64,000 nucleotides of DNA, taken from contig NZ_JBHTIK010000007.1 in assembly GCF_042676985.1 (NCBI RefSeq), forward strand, positions 16,059 to 80,058, in the 5' to 3' direction. A program made the translations under genes and the position numbers. Positions within the stretch are counted from its first letter, which is position 1, and every line of letters starts with the position of its first letter. Below are positions 44,116 to 52,987 of the stretch, one piece after another. Under the pieces are notes generated by a model that was given only the letters and a program-made list of their open reading frames with translations, was not told where the DNA came from and did no database searches. Source of the stretch: Sphingosinicella xenopeptidilytica (GTDB lineage: Bacteria > Pseudomonadota > Alphaproteobacteria > Sphingomonadales > Sphingomonadaceae).

Positions 44116-45260
44116 CAGTTCCACCCGATCGCCGAGAAGAACACGGCGAAAAAGGCATCGAGCACGATGACGAGGAAGATCGCCTGCACCACGGCAGCCG
44201 TGGTGCGAAGCCCCACCTCCTCGGCGTTGCCGCGCACCTGCATCCCCTGGAAACAGCCGGTGACGGCGATGACGAGCCCGAACACCGGCGCCTTGATGAG
44301 CCCGACCCACACGTCGGTGAGCGGCACCACCTCCTGAAGCCGCTGAATGAACGTCGCGGGCGGGATGCCGAGCGAAACCCACGTCAGCAACATACCGCCG
44401 AGGATGCCGAGCATCGACCCGTAGAAGGCGAGAAGCGGCATCGCGAGCACGGCGGCGAGCAGGCGGGGGATCACCAGCACCTCGATCGGCGGCATACCGA
44501 TCGTGCGCATCGCGTCCACCTCCTCGGCAAGCTTCATCGAGCCGATCTGCGCGGCGAATGCGCTGCCCGAGCGGCCCGCGACCATGATCGCGGTCATCAG
44601 CACGCCAAGCTCGCGGAAGGTGATGCGCCCGACGAGATTGATGACGAACACGTCGGCGCCGAACTGGCGCAGCTGCACCGCGCCCTGCTGCGCGACGACG
44701 ATGCCGACAAGGAAGCTCATCAGCCCGATAATGCCGAGCGAGGCGACGCCCACCGCCTCGAACTGGTTGATGAACGCGCGCCACCGGAAGGCCCGCCGTG
44801 CCGCGATCACCTTGCCGAGCGAAACGAGCGTGAGGCCGAGGAAGGCGAGGAAACCGCCGAATGTCGTCGCCGCGAAGGTGATCCAAGCGCCGAGCTTTTC
44901 CAGCGTGCGGATGAAGCCCGGCAGCGGGTCTGGCCGGATCTTGGTCGGCTGGGTATGCGAGCAGATCTGCTCGATCAGCTCTTCGGCCTTGTCGCTTGCG
45001 CCCGTCAGCCGGAAGGGGAGGCCCGCGGCCTCGCGCGCCGTGCGCGTGCGATAGAGCACCCACGCGCCCGCCGTGTCGATGCGCTCGATGTCGGCGAGAT
45101 CGACGGTAAGCGGCTCGGGATCGGCTTCAAGCGCGCGCAGACGCTGCGAGATCGGGTCGATGAAGCGGATCGTCATGCGGCCGGAGAGGTGTACCGTGCG
45201 CCCTTCGTCCGTCTCGCTCTCGCTGATCCGGCCCTCCGCGGGGGCCTCCGCCTCAGCCAT
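44115..45260 (-). CDS. MlaE-like permease with N-terminal STAS-like domain
   Basis: 381-residue protein. Residues about 20-105 resemble a STAS/MlaB-like domain (TVHLSGRMTIRF, LTVDLADIERIDTAGAW). From about 130, the MlaE permease begins with VGVASLGIIGLMSFLVG and FRELGVLMTAIMVAGRSGSAFAAQIGSM, and ends in helices. In E. coli the STAS protein MlaB is separate; here it is fused. ATG 45260 is chosen; a TTG at 45269 is possible. The start overlaps the SMP-30 gene by 8 bases. Confidence 0.92.
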   Translation of the reverse strand: MAEAEAPAEGRISESETDEGRTVHLSGRMTIRFIDPISQRLRALEADPEPLTVDLADIERIDTAGAWVLYRTRTAREAAGLPFRLTGASDKAEELIEQICSHTQPTKIRPDPLPGFIRTLEKLGAWITFAATTFGGFLAFLGLTLVSLGKVIAARRAFRWRAFINQFEAVGVASLGIIGLMSFLVGIVVAQQGAVQLRQFGADVFVINLVGRITFRELGVLMTAIMVAGRSGSAFAAQIGSMKLAEEVDAMRTIGMPPIEVLVIPRLLAAVLAMPLLAFYGSMLGILGGMLLTWVSLGIPPATFIQRLQEVVPLTDVWVGLIKAPVFGLVIAVTGCFQGMQVRGNAEEVGLRTTAAVVQAIFLVIVLDAFFAVFFSAIGWN

Positions 45261-46170
45261 AGTGCGCAAGTCTCAGGCCGGGCCGGTCCCAGCGCGTTTT
45301 CGCGAGCCGGCCGGTGGAGGACAGCGTCACCCACGCATCCTGCATGTCCGCGCCGCCGAAGCAGATGTTGGTGGAAAGCAGGTCGGGGAAGTCCCGCCAA
45401 GTCTGCGCGCCCGTGGCGGGATCGACGGAGGTGATGCCGGGCTGCGCGACGAGCGTCGCCACGCAGATGTTGCCGTCGGCGTCGATCGCCAGCGAATCGA
45501 GGAGGGTGTGCCCACCGAACGCCGTTACGACCCGTCCCGGCAGCGCGTCGAGCGGCGAGGGCGCGACCTCGCCGGGGCCGGTGATGTCGAAGGCAAGCAC
45601 GGTCCGCTCCATGGTGAGCGCCGTATACACGGTGCGTCCATCGGGCGAGAGACCGACGCCGTTCATGTTCGGGCCGTAGACGGCGCAGCGGATGCGGGAG
45701 CCGTCGGCCTTCGCATAGTAGAGCCCGCCGTGGTCGGTGGCGTGCTCGCGAATCTTGCCGAGGTCGGTGAACCAGAAACCGCCATCCGCGTCGAACACGA
45801 TATCGTTCGGGCCGGAGAGGGCGCGGCCGTCGCACTCGGCATAGAGCCGCTCGACCTTTCCGGTCGAAAGGTCGATCCGCTCGATGCGTCCGGTCGTGTA
45901 ATCGGCGGCGATGTGGCCGGGGATCAGCAGCCCGTCCTGGCGCATCCACTCGAAGCCGCCGTTGTTGCACACGTAGAGCGCGCCGTCCGGGCCGATTGCG
46001 GCACCGTTGGGTCCGCCGCCCGGCGTGGCGATCACCTCGGTGCGGCCGTCCGGCAGCACGCGCGTGATGCGGCCCGCCGCGATCTCGACGACGATAACGC
46101 TGCCGTCCTGCATCCACACCGGCCCTTCGGGAAACTCTAGGCCCTCGGCGACGATTTCGACTGCGCTCAT
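45253..46170 (-). CDS. SMP-30/gluconolactonase-family protein
   Basis: 305-residue six-bladed beta-propeller lactonase. Calcium-binding residues are suggested by EGLEFPEGPVW (Glu about 15), PNGAAIGPDG and NGVGLSPDGRTVY, and LLDSLAIDADGN. Family members hydrolyse sugar or fatty lactones. It has no signal peptide. It overlaps the MCE operon by 8 bases, but its start has its own GGACGGAG, so it may head the same transcript. The link to lipid transport is unclear. Confidence 0.9.
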   Translation of the reverse strand: MSAVEIVAEGLEFPEGPVWMQDGSVIVVEIAAGRITRVLPDGRTEVIATPGGGPNGAAIGPDGALYVCNNGGFEWMRQDGLLIPGHIAADYTTGRIERIDLSTGKVERLYAECDGRALSGPNDIVFDADGGFWFTDLGKIREHATDHGGLYYAKADGSRIRCAVYGPNMNGVGLSPDGRTVYTALTMERTVLAFDITGPGEVAPSPLDALPGRVVTAFGGHTLLDSLAIDADGNICVATLVAQPGITSVDPATGAQTWRDFPDLLSTNICFGGADMQDAWVTLSSTGRLAKTRWDRPGLRLAHYG

Positions 46171-46293
46171 TCCGCTCCGTCCTCCCGCTGCATCCTGTCC
46201 GCCAAAGCGCTTTCGATGCAAGGTCTTTGCGTCCGGGGAGCAATTGCGCTAGCAATGCAGTTCCCTATCTGTTCACGTCCGAAGGCGCGCCGC
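46171..46293. promoter_or_regulatory. Divergent region between SMP-30 gene and rmuC
   Basis: A 123-base spacer that must carry the promoters of both genes. GAAGG at 46281-46285 is the rmuC ribosome site. No clear -35/-10 pair was identified. Confidence 0.3.
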
Positions 46294-47679
46294 ATGACCC
46301 CTCTCGCCCTGATTGTCAGCCTTGCGATGCTGGCCGTCGGCTGCGGCCTCGGCTGGCTGCTCTGGGCGCGCGACAAGGCGGCGCTGCGCACCGAACGCGA
46401 TTCGCTGCGCGCCGAGCGGGACGGGCTGGCGGATGCGGTGGCAGCGCTGCGCACCGACAAGGCGCTCGCCGAGCAGCGCGCGGCGGCCGTGGACGGGCTA
46501 ACGGCCGAGATTGCTGAACTCAGGAAAGACAGTGTCGCGCTCGCCGAGCTGAAAAGCCGCGCCGACGAACGCGAGCGGGCCTTCGCCGAACGCGAAGCGG
46601 ACCTGCAGCAGCGCTTCGACACGCTCGCCAGCGCATCGCTTTCGAAGAGTCACGAGACGTTCGTGAAGCTTGCCGAGGAGACGCTGAAGCGGCACCGCGA
46701 GGCGGCCGGAGAGGGGCTTCAGAAGAACCGCGCCGAGATGGACAAGCTCATTCAGCCGATGCGCGACACGCTGGCGAAGTACGAGCAGAAGCTCGGCCAG
46801 ATCGAAGAGGCGCGGGCGACCGCCTACGGCGCCATCCACAATGCGATCGCCGAGGTGAAGCAGGGACAGGAACGCGTTTCGGGTGAGGCGGCGAAGCTCG
46901 TCAATGCGCTCCGCAGCGCGCCCAAGGCGCGTGGGCGCTGGGGCGAACATCAGCTGCGCCGTGTGCTCGAAATGGCCGGCCTGTCGCCGCACGTCGATTT
47001 TGCCGAGGAGGTTTCGGTGGAAACGGAAGACGGACGTCAGCGCCCCGATGCCGTGGTGCATCTGCCCGGCGAGCGCGTGCTGGTGATCGACGCCAAGTGC
47101 TCGCTCAATTCCTATCAGGACGCGCTCGACGCGCCGGACGAGGACGCGCGGCGCGCGCATCTTCTCGCGCACGCCCGCAACCTGCGCGTCCATGTCGATG
47201 CACTGGGGAAGAAGAGCTATTCCGAGCAGTTCGGCGACACGCTCGATTTCGTCATCATGTTCGTGCCGGGGGAGAACTTCCTCGCCGCCGCGCTGGAGGC
47301 GGATCAGGAGCTGTTCGAAACAGCGTTCCAGCGCCGCGTGCTGCTCGCCTCGCCCACCAACCTCATCGCGATTGCGCGCACCGTGGCGATGGTGTGGCAG
47401 CAGGAGCGGGCAAGCGCCGACGCGCGCGCCATCGCCGAGCTCGGCAAGCAGCTCTACGACCGGCTGGCGACGATGGGCGAGCATGTCGCGAAGGTCGGCC
47501 GGAATCTCGAAGCGGCGAATACGGCGTACAACAAGATGGTCGGCAGCCTAGAAAGCCAGGTGATGACCTCGGCGCATCGGCTGCGCGAGCATGCCATCGC
47601 CGCACCGTCCAAAACCGTGGAGGAACTGCCGCGCGTCACCGGCGAGCCGCGGCCGCTTACCAAGCTCGCGGCGGAGTGA
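46294..47679 (+). CDS. rmuC: DNA recombination protein RmuC
   Basis: 461-residue RmuC with one N-terminal membrane helix (LIVSLAMLAVGCGLGWLLW), a long coiled coil (about 30-190), then the nuclease-like core with KARGRWGEHQLRRVLEMAGL, RPDAVVHLPGERVLVIDAKCSLNSY and LDFVIMFVPGENFLAAAL, each shown here as separate segments. It limits inversions at inverted repeats. ATG 46294 has GAAGG about 8 bases upstream; an upstream ATG at 46258 lacks one. Confidence 0.93.
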   Translation: MTPLALIVSLAMLAVGCGLGWLLWARDKAALRTERDSLRAERDGLADAVAALRTDKALAEQRAAAVDGLTAEIAELRKDSVALAELKSRADERERAFAEREADLQQRFDTLASASLSKSHETFVKLAEETLKRHREAAGEGLQKNRAEMDKLIQPMRDTLAKYEQKLGQIEEARATAYGAIHNAIAEVKQGQERVSGEAAKLVNALRSAPKARGRWGEHQLRRVLEMAGLSPHVDFAEEVSVETEDGRQRPDAVVHLPGERVLVIDAKCSLNSYQDALDAPDEDARRAHLLAHARNLRVHVDALGKKSYSEQFGDTLDFVIMFVPGENFLAAALEADQELFETAFQRRVLLASPTNLIAIARTVAMVWQQERASADARAIAELGKQLYDRLATMGEHVAKVGRNLEAANTAYNKMVGSLESQVMTSAHRLREHAIAAPSKTVEELPRVTGEPRPLTKLAAE

Positions 47680-48480
47680 TCATCGCCGCCGCTGGTTCAG
47701 CACTTCGTAGAGCATCACCGCGCAGCTGACGGCGACGTTCAGCGAATCAGCCTTGCCGCGCATCGGGATCTTCACCAGCACGTCACAGGCGGCTTCGTAG
47801 CCCTCCGGCAGGCCGTGCTGCTCGTTGCCCATCAGGATGAAGGTCGGCGCTTCGTAGCGGACGTCCTGATAGTCGTGGTCCGTGCGCAGGCTGGTGCCGA
47901 CGAGCATAGCGGGGCCGGAGCGCAGCCATTCGAAGAACGCCGTGCCGGTCGTCTGCACGATCGGCTGCGTGAACAGCGCTCCCATCGAGGCGCGCACGGC
48001 CTCGACGGACCATGGGTCGCAGCTCTGGTCGAGCAGGATCAGCCCGCCCGCGCCCACCGCATCGTTCGTGCGCAGGATCGTGCCGAGGTTGCCGGGGTCT
48101 TTCAGCGACTGGCACACGGTCCAGACGTCTGAGGAATTCCGGTCGAGGTCTTCTAGTCGCGCCTCGGGGATCGGAAACACGCCGACGAGCGCCTGCGGAT
48201 TGTCCTTGCCGGTGATCTTGTGAAGGATCTCGCGCGGCACCTCGATCGCCTCGCCGCCCGCCGTCTCGCACTGGGCGATGAGCCGCCGGAGCAGCGCGTG
48301 CTCCGCGAGGTCCTCCGCGAAAACGAGCGTTTCGGCGATGCGCCCCGCCTCCGCCGCCTCGGCGACGATCCGCATTCCCTCCGCCATGAAGCGGTTCTCT
48401 ATGCGGCGGAATTTCTTCTGTTCCAGCGACCGGATGCGTTTGATCGTCTCGTTGGAAAAGCTGGTGATGCGGCGGGTCAT
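47680..48480 (-). CDS. TrmH/SpoU-family RNA 2'-O-methyltransferase
   Basis: 266-residue SPOUT methyltransferase. The N-terminal part is a substrate-binding domain (MTRRITSFSN, then RFMAEGMRIV). The C-terminal part has the three SpoU motifs: LKDPGNLGTILRTNDA, LMGNEQHGLP and IPMRGKADSLNVAVSCAVMLYE (quoted as separate segments). It methylates tRNA or rRNA ribose; the target is unknown. It is the last gene of the leftward PTS/ChvGI run: the ATG overlaps the HPr stop (TAATG). Confidence 0.92.
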   Translation of the reverse strand: MTRRITSFSNETIKRIRSLEQKKFRRIENRFMAEGMRIVAEAAEAGRIAETLVFAEDLAEHALLRRLIAQCETAGGEAIEVPREILHKITGKDNPQALVGVFPIPEARLEDLDRNSSDVWTVCQSLKDPGNLGTILRTNDAVGAGGLILLDQSCDPWSVEAVRASMGALFTQPIVQTTGTAFFEWLRSGPAMLVGTSLRTDHDYQDVRYEAPTFILMGNEQHGLPEGYEAACDVLVKIPMRGKADSLNVAVSCAVMLYEVLNQRRR

Positions 48481-48788
48481 TATTCCTCGCCGAAGCGGTC
48501 CTCGACGAGGCCGACGAGCGCGGCGAGCGCGGCGTCCGCGTCGGTGCCGCTCGCGATGATCTCGATCTCGTCGCCGGGGCTCGCGGCCAGCATCATCAGG
48601 CCCATGATCGAGGTGCCGGTGACGCGCTGGCCATCCTTTTCCACCGTGACCGTGGCGGTGAACTCCGAGGTCAGCGTCACGAACTTGGCGCTGGCGCGCG
48701 CATGGAGACCGCGTTTGTTGCGAATGAGCACGCGCTGGCGGACGGCGACCTCGTCGCCGAGCGGAACGCCGTCCGTATCGTCGCTCAG
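48480..48788 (-). CDS. ptsH: HPr-family phosphocarrier protein of the regulatory PTS
   Basis: HPr with the phospho-His in RGLHARAS and the regulatory Ser in GTSIMGLM, 31 residues apart as in His15/Ser46. The first conventional start, GTG 48731, leaves only nine residues before the His and cuts the first strand. A CTG at 48786-48788 lies in frame, overlaps the EIIA stop as CTGA and follows GGGAGAGG, so I prefer it (102 residues, His29, Ser60). No ATG, GTG or TTG lies between. HPr passes phosphate to EIIA and is the target of HprK. Confidence 0.88.
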   Translation of the reverse strand: MSDDTDGVPLGDEVAVRQRVLIRNKRGLHARASAKFVTLTSEFTATVTVEKDGQRVTGTSIMGLMMLAASPGDEIEIIASGTDADAALAALVGLVEDRFGEE

Positions 48789-49189
48789 GCGACCTCTCCC
48801 AGAATCTTCGATGCGACCGAGATGTATTTGCGGCCCGCTTCCTGCGCCGCCACCACCGCCTCGGCGAGCTTCATTTCACCGCGCACGCTGGCGAGGCGGA
48901 TCAGCATCGGCAGGTTGACCCCGGCGATGACCTCCACATGGCCGCCCGAAAGCAGCGAGATCGCAAGGTTGGATGGCGTCCCCCCGAACATGTCTGTGAG
49001 GATAACGACGCCGCGCCCGGTGTCCACCGTCTTCACCGCGCTCGCGATGTCGGCGCGGCGCACCTCCATGTCGTCATCTGCATCGATGCAGATCGAGGCG
49101 ACGTTCTTCTGGGGGCCGACCACGTGTTCCATGGCCGCGACGAACTCAGCCGCAAGCCGCCCGTGCGTCACCAGCACAATACCGATCAT
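48785..49189 (-). CDS. PTS EIIA component, mannose family (regulatory PTS)
   Basis: 134-residue EIIA of the mannose/fructose class. The phospho-accepting His9 is in LVTHGRLA. TDMFGGTPSN is the conserved loop. No EIIB, EIIC or EIID gene is near, so this is a regulatory chain that senses carbon or nitrogen status. The ATG overlaps the rapZ stop by four bases (ATGA), and its stop overlaps the HPr start. Confidence 0.93.
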   Translation of the reverse strand: MIGIVLVTHGRLAAEFVAAMEHVVGPQKNVASICIDADDDMEVRRADIASAVKTVDTGRGVVILTDMFGGTPSNLAISLLSGGHVEVIAGVNLPMLIRLASVRGEMKLAEAVVAAQEAGRKYISVASKILGEVA

Positions 49190-50142
49190 GCGGGCAGTCT
49201 CTCTCCATGATCCGGGAGCGCGAAGCCTTCGGCCTCCACGCCCTCGCTGTGCCCGCTCATGTCGCGGTGCACGATGTTCAACGTATAGCCGGCGGCCCTT
49301 ATCGTCTCGGCAAGGCGTTCGGCAACAAAAACCGACCGGTGGCGGCCGCCGGTGCAGCCGATGGCGATGGTGAGATAGGCCTTGCCCTCGCGCCGGTAGC
49401 TGGGGATCAGCGAGAGGACGAGGCTGGAAATCCGTTCAAAAGCATCGACATAAGCCGGATCGGCAGCAACATAGCGCCCCACGGCTTCGTCCTTTCCGGT
49501 CAGCGGACGGAGACCCGGCTGCCAGTGCGGGTTGGCGAGGAATCGCATGTCGAACACCATGTCGGCGTCGCGCGGTAGTCCGCGCGCGAATCCGAAGGAC
49601 ATCACGGTCAGCGTCAGTTCGCCGCGCCGGTGGCGGGCGAATTTCTCGCGAATCGTGCGCCTCAGGTCGTGGACGCTGAAATCGGTGGTATCGATGACGA
49701 TGTCGGCCCAGCGTCGCAGCGGCGCCATCACCTCGCGCTCGCGCGCGATGCCGTCGGCGGCGGGCCGGTCGAGCGCCAGCGGATGCCGGCGGCGCGTTTC
49801 CGAAAAGCGGCGGACAAGCTCGCCGCCCGCGCAATCGATGAACAGCACGCGCGCATCGATGCCGCGCTCACGCATCGTCTTGATGTGAGAAACGACCGAT
49901 TCCGCATCGAAAGCGTGCGTGCGCGCGTCGATGCCCACCGCGAGCGGCCGGTCCGAATCACCACCGGTCAGGGTCTTGTCGTGCACCGCCAGCAGGCGCT
50001 TCAGAAGCGAAAGCGGCAGGTTGTCGACGACCTCGAAGCCGTTGTCCTCAAGCGCTTTCAGCGCCGTCGAGCGCCCCGCACCGGACATGCCGGTAACGAG
50101 CAGCAAAGGCGCACGGGGGGCGTCGGGATCGGCATTGGCCAT
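49186..50142 (-). CDS. rapZ: RapZ-like RNase adapter / nucleotide-binding protein
   Basis: 318-residue protein. Walker A is GMSGAGRS (18-25). The N-terminal part looks like a P-loop domain and the C-terminal domain has the IGCTGGRHRSVFVAE motif with paired Arg/His as in RapZ. In enteric bacteria RapZ guides RNase E to a small RNA and binds PTS proteins; in Alphaproteobacteria it sits between hprK and the PTS genes as here. ATG 50142 follows GGGGG by 5 bases. Confidence 0.93.
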   Translation of the reverse strand: MANADPDAPRAPLLLVTGMSGAGRSTALKALEDNGFEVVDNLPLSLLKRLLAVHDKTLTGGDSDRPLAVGIDARTHAFDAESVVSHIKTMRERGIDARVLFIDCAGGELVRRFSETRRRHPLALDRPAADGIAREREVMAPLRRWADIVIDTTDFSVHDLRRTIREKFARHRRGELTLTVMSFGFARGLPRDADMVFDMRFLANPHWQPGLRPLTGKDEAVGRYVAADPAYVDAFERISSLVLSLIPSYRREGKAYLTIAIGCTGGRHRSVFVAERLAETIRAAGYTLNIVHRDMSGHSEGVEAEGFALPDHGERLPA

Positions 50143-50150
50143 AATGCCCC

Positions 50151-50570
50151 CTAATCTAGTGCTGTTGGACAACTGCTCAAGAGCAGTTCGACCTTGAGGG
50201 GTGCGCTGATTTCGCGCGGGTCGAGTGCGGCAAGCGATACGGCGACGCCGCTGAGCACGCGCATCTGCGCTTCCGGCAGCCGCTCAGGCACCGCATCGAG
50301 GTCCACGATGAGCGCGACGGGCATGTTTTCGGCGAAGGCTTTCGTCACGATGCCAACGCCGCGAACCTCGATTCGGCCCGCGATCGTGGCCGGCGGCGAA
50401 GCGAACAGTCGCGCCTCCCGTACGGTGAGTTCGACCTGATCGTCGGCCACGAGCACGGCGCCCCGGTCGATCAGCCGGAGCGCGAGATCGGATTTCCCCG
50501 CTCCGGACGCGCCGGTCAGCAGCACCGCCTTGCCGCCGATGGAAACAGCGGTGGCGTGAATGCGCGTCAT
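50151..50570 (-). CDS. hprK: HPr kinase/phosphorylase, short alphaproteobacterial form
   Basis: 139-residue C-terminal-type HprK that lacks the N-terminal domain of Gram-positive enzymes. Walker A is GASGAGKS (20-27). The IEVRGVGI signature stretch is present. It phosphorylates or dephosphorylates the Ser of HPr. ATG overlaps the chvG stop (ATGA). The gene order chvI-chvG-hprK-rapZ-EIIA-HPr links acid/envelope sensing with carbon control. Confidence 0.94.
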   Translation of the reverse strand: MTRIHATAVSIGGKAVLLTGASGAGKSDLALRLIDRGAVLVADDQVELTVREARLFASPPATIAGRIEVRGVGIVTKAFAENMPVALIVDLDAVPERLPEAQMRVLSGVAVSLAALDPREISAPLKVELLLSSCPTALD

Positions 50571-52159
50571 TGCGTGGCGGGCAGGCTGACGGTGAAGCGC
50601 GCGCCCTTCACCTCGTCGCGCTCGATGCGGTTCTCGGCGGCGATGGTGCCGTCGTGCGCCTCCACGATGGCCTTGGCGATGGCGAGCCCGAGGCCCGAGT
50701 GCTTCCCGAAGGCCTCGCCTTCCGGCCGCTCCGAATAGAAGCGCTCGAAGATGCGGTTGATGCCCTCGGCGGGCAGACCGGGGCCGTCGTCGTCGACGCG
50801 CATCAGCACGCGCTCGCCAACGCGCGCCACCGTCACCTGCACGAGGCCGCCGGAGGGCGAGAAGCTGATCGCGTTGTCGATGAGGTTGCGGGCGACCTGC
50901 GCGAGGCGGCTGCCGTCACCGTTCACCACGGCTGATCCGAACTGCGGCCGCGCGAACGCCAGCGTCACGCCCGCGGTTGCCGGCTGCGTCTCGTAAATGC
51001 TCATCAGCGTCGCGAGCATGACGCCGAGGTCGATGCGCTCGAAGCGCACGCGGCTCAGCTCCGCATCGAGACGCGAGGCGTCGGAAATGTCGGAAATCAG
51101 CCGGTCGATCCGCTGCACGTCGTCACGCACCACGGTGAGCAGCCGCGCGGAAAGCTCCGGGTCCTTCACGTTCCCCATCGCGTCGACGGCGGAGCGCAGC
51201 GAGGCGAGCGGGTTCTTGATCTCGTGCGCGACATCGGCGGCGAAGGCCTCGGTCGCGTCGATCCGGGCGCGGAGCGCGGCGGTCATGTCCGAAAGCGTAC
51301 GGGAAAGCGCGCCGATCTCGTCGCGGCGCTTCTGGAAGCGCGGGATCGTTACCTCGCGCGCGCGGCCCAGCCGCACGCGCTGCGCGGCGATGGCGAGGCG
51401 GCGCAGCGGGCGCACGATGGTGCGCGCAAGGAAGCTCGACAGCAGCAGCGAGAGCAGCAGCACGCCAAGGAAGATCACGAACAGCGTCAGCCGTTCGTCG
51501 CGCACGCCGCGTGTCACGTCGCGCGCGTCGATCGTCATGTGGAGCACGCTGCCGTCCGCGAGCGGGGCGGCAGCGGTGATCACGATGGTGCGGTCTGGCG
51601 CGAAGCGGATCGCAGTCGCCACCGATTTCCCGGCGAGCGCGGTTTCCGCTTCTGGCCAGGCGCTGCGGATATCGGGTGTGGGCTCCGCAAAGCGTGCGAA
51701 CTGCCGCGCGCCGACCGCGCCTTCGATCAGCCGGTCGAGAAAGCGCGCAACGTCCTTGCGCAGCGGCTCCGCGTTGGGGTCGCGCAGCGTGAAGGTGGGG
51801 CCGGTGAGTGCCCAGCTGTCGAGCACGCGGGCGCCTTGCCGATCATAGATGCGGAGCCGTGCATCGGTGGTCTTCCCGAAACGCTCCAGCATCGGGGCGA
51901 GCCGGTTCGGCGCCTGCAGCATCCGTTCCGAGACCGCTGCCGCCATCAGGTCCGCCGCGACACCGGCTTCCTCGGCGCGGCGTTCGAGCATCCGTTCGCG
52001 GAAGCTGTCGAGGTAGATGATGCCGCCCGCGAGCATCAGCACCGCGAACATGTTGACCGCAAGGATGCGCGCCGTCAGCGACCAGCCACGCGACCACCGG
52101 AGCTGCGTGTCGTCGCGTCCGCCCTCGCTACTCCTCGTCAAAGCGGTAGCCGACGCCAT
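50567..52159 (-). CDS. chvG: Sensor histidine kinase ChvG (ExoS-like)
   Basis: About 530 residues. First membrane helix near AVNMFAVLMLAGGIIYL, then a periplasmic domain of about 200 residues, a second helix (LFVIFLGVLLLSLLLSSF), a HAMP region (TIVRPLRRLA), the H-box VAHEIKNPLASL with phospho-His, an N-box NLIDNAISFS and GLGLAIAKAIV. The start is uncertain: ATG 52159 lies 32 bases inside chvI, and a TTG at 52141 is possible. The partner in Rhizobiales senses acid and periplasmic stress through ExoR. Confidence 0.92.
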   Translation of the reverse strand: MASATALTRSSEGGRDDTQLRWSRGWSLTARILAVNMFAVLMLAGGIIYLDSFRERMLERRAEEAGVAADLMAAAVSERMLQAPNRLAPMLERFGKTTDARLRIYDRQGARVLDSWALTGPTFTLRDPNAEPLRKDVARFLDRLIEGAVGARQFARFAEPTPDIRSAWPEAETALAGKSVATAIRFAPDRTIVITAAAPLADGSVLHMTIDARDVTRGVRDERLTLFVIFLGVLLLSLLLSSFLARTIVRPLRRLAIAAQRVRLGRAREVTIPRFQKRRDEIGALSRTLSDMTAALRARIDATEAFAADVAHEIKNPLASLRSAVDAMGNVKDPELSARLLTVVRDDVQRIDRLISDISDASRLDAELSRVRFERIDLGVMLATLMSIYETQPATAGVTLAFARPQFGSAVVNGDGSRLAQVARNLIDNAISFSPSGGLVQVTVARVGERVLMRVDDDGPGLPAEGINRIFERFYSERPEGEAFGKHSGLGLAIAKAIVEAHDGTIAAENRIERDEVKGARFTVSLPATQ

Positions 52160-52847
52160 ACAGGGTTTCGATCGCCTCGAAGGTCGAATCGACCGCGCGG
52201 AACTTCTTGCGCAGCCGCTTGATGTGGCTGTCGATGGTGCGGTCGTCCACGTAGACGTCGTCCTGATAGGCGGCGTCCATCAGCTGATCGCGCGACTTCA
52301 CGAAGCCGGGGCGCATCGCCAGTGTTTCCAGGATCAGGAATTCGGTGACGGTGAGCTGCACCTCCCTGCCGTCCCACGTCACGCGGTGGCGGCCGGTATC
52401 CATCGAAAGCCGTCCGCGCGTCAGCGTGCGGGCCTCTTCTTCCTCGGGGCTTTCGCCCACAGGCTGGGCCCGGTTCTGCGCGCGGCGCAGCACGGCGCGG
52501 ATGCGTTCGATGAGCAGCCGCTGGCTGAACGGCTTGCCGATATAGTCGTCCGCGCCCATCGCAAGGCCGAGCGCCTCGTCGATCTCGGTGTCCTTGGAGG
52601 TGAGGAAGATCACCGGCAGGTTCGATTTCTCGCGCAGCTTCAGCAGCAGCTCCATCCCGTCCATGCGCGGCATCTTGATGTCGAGCACGGCGAGGTCGGG
52701 CGGATTGTCGGTCAGCGCTTTCAGCGCGCTCGCCCCGTCCGAATAGACGCGGACGGTATAGCCCTCGGCCTGCAGCGCGATCGAGACCGAGGTCAGGATG
52801 TTGCGGTCGTCGTCGACAAGGGCGATCGTTGCGGGCGCGGATGACAT
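52128..52847 (-). CDS. chvI: Response regulator ChvI, OmpR family
   Basis: 239-residue regulator with receiver residues in LVDDD, LDIKMPRMDG (phospho-Asp about 56) and KPFSQRLL, followed by a winged-helix domain (VTEFLILETLAMR, then SHIKRLRKKFR). ATG 52847 has GGAG at a good distance; a GTG at 52859 in the same frame would leave no site. It is divergent from pckA. In related bacteria ChvI controls carbon and envelope genes, so control of pckA is plausible. Confidence 0.95.
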   Translation of the reverse strand: MSSAPATIALVDDDRNILTSVSIALQAEGYTVRVYSDGASALKALTDNPPDLAVLDIKMPRMDGMELLLKLREKSNLPVIFLTSKDTEIDEALGLAMGADDYIGKPFSQRLLIERIRAVLRRAQNRAQPVGESPEEEEARTLTRGRLSMDTGRHRVTWDGREVQLTVTEFLILETLAMRPGFVKSRDQLMDAAYQDDVYVDDRTIDSHIKRLRKKFRAVDSTFEAIETLYGVGYRFDEE

Positions 52848-52987
52848 GGAATGCTCCACTAAACCAACGAGAATCGCGGCGCAAACCGGATCGCGTTTAA
52901 CGCCAACTTTGCATTTTTTGACGTATCGCGCGCGAATCGTGTAGGGGCTCCCGCAAAAGCGCCCGCCCGAATCCTTGAGGAGTGATC
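52848..52987. promoter_or_regulatory. Divergent promoter region of chvI and pckA
   Basis: 140-base spacer. On the plus strand TTGACG at 52918-52923 could be the pckA -35, with a weak -10 about 18 bases later. GAGGAGTG is the pckA ribosome site. No operator for ChvI could be picked out. Confidence 0.35.
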
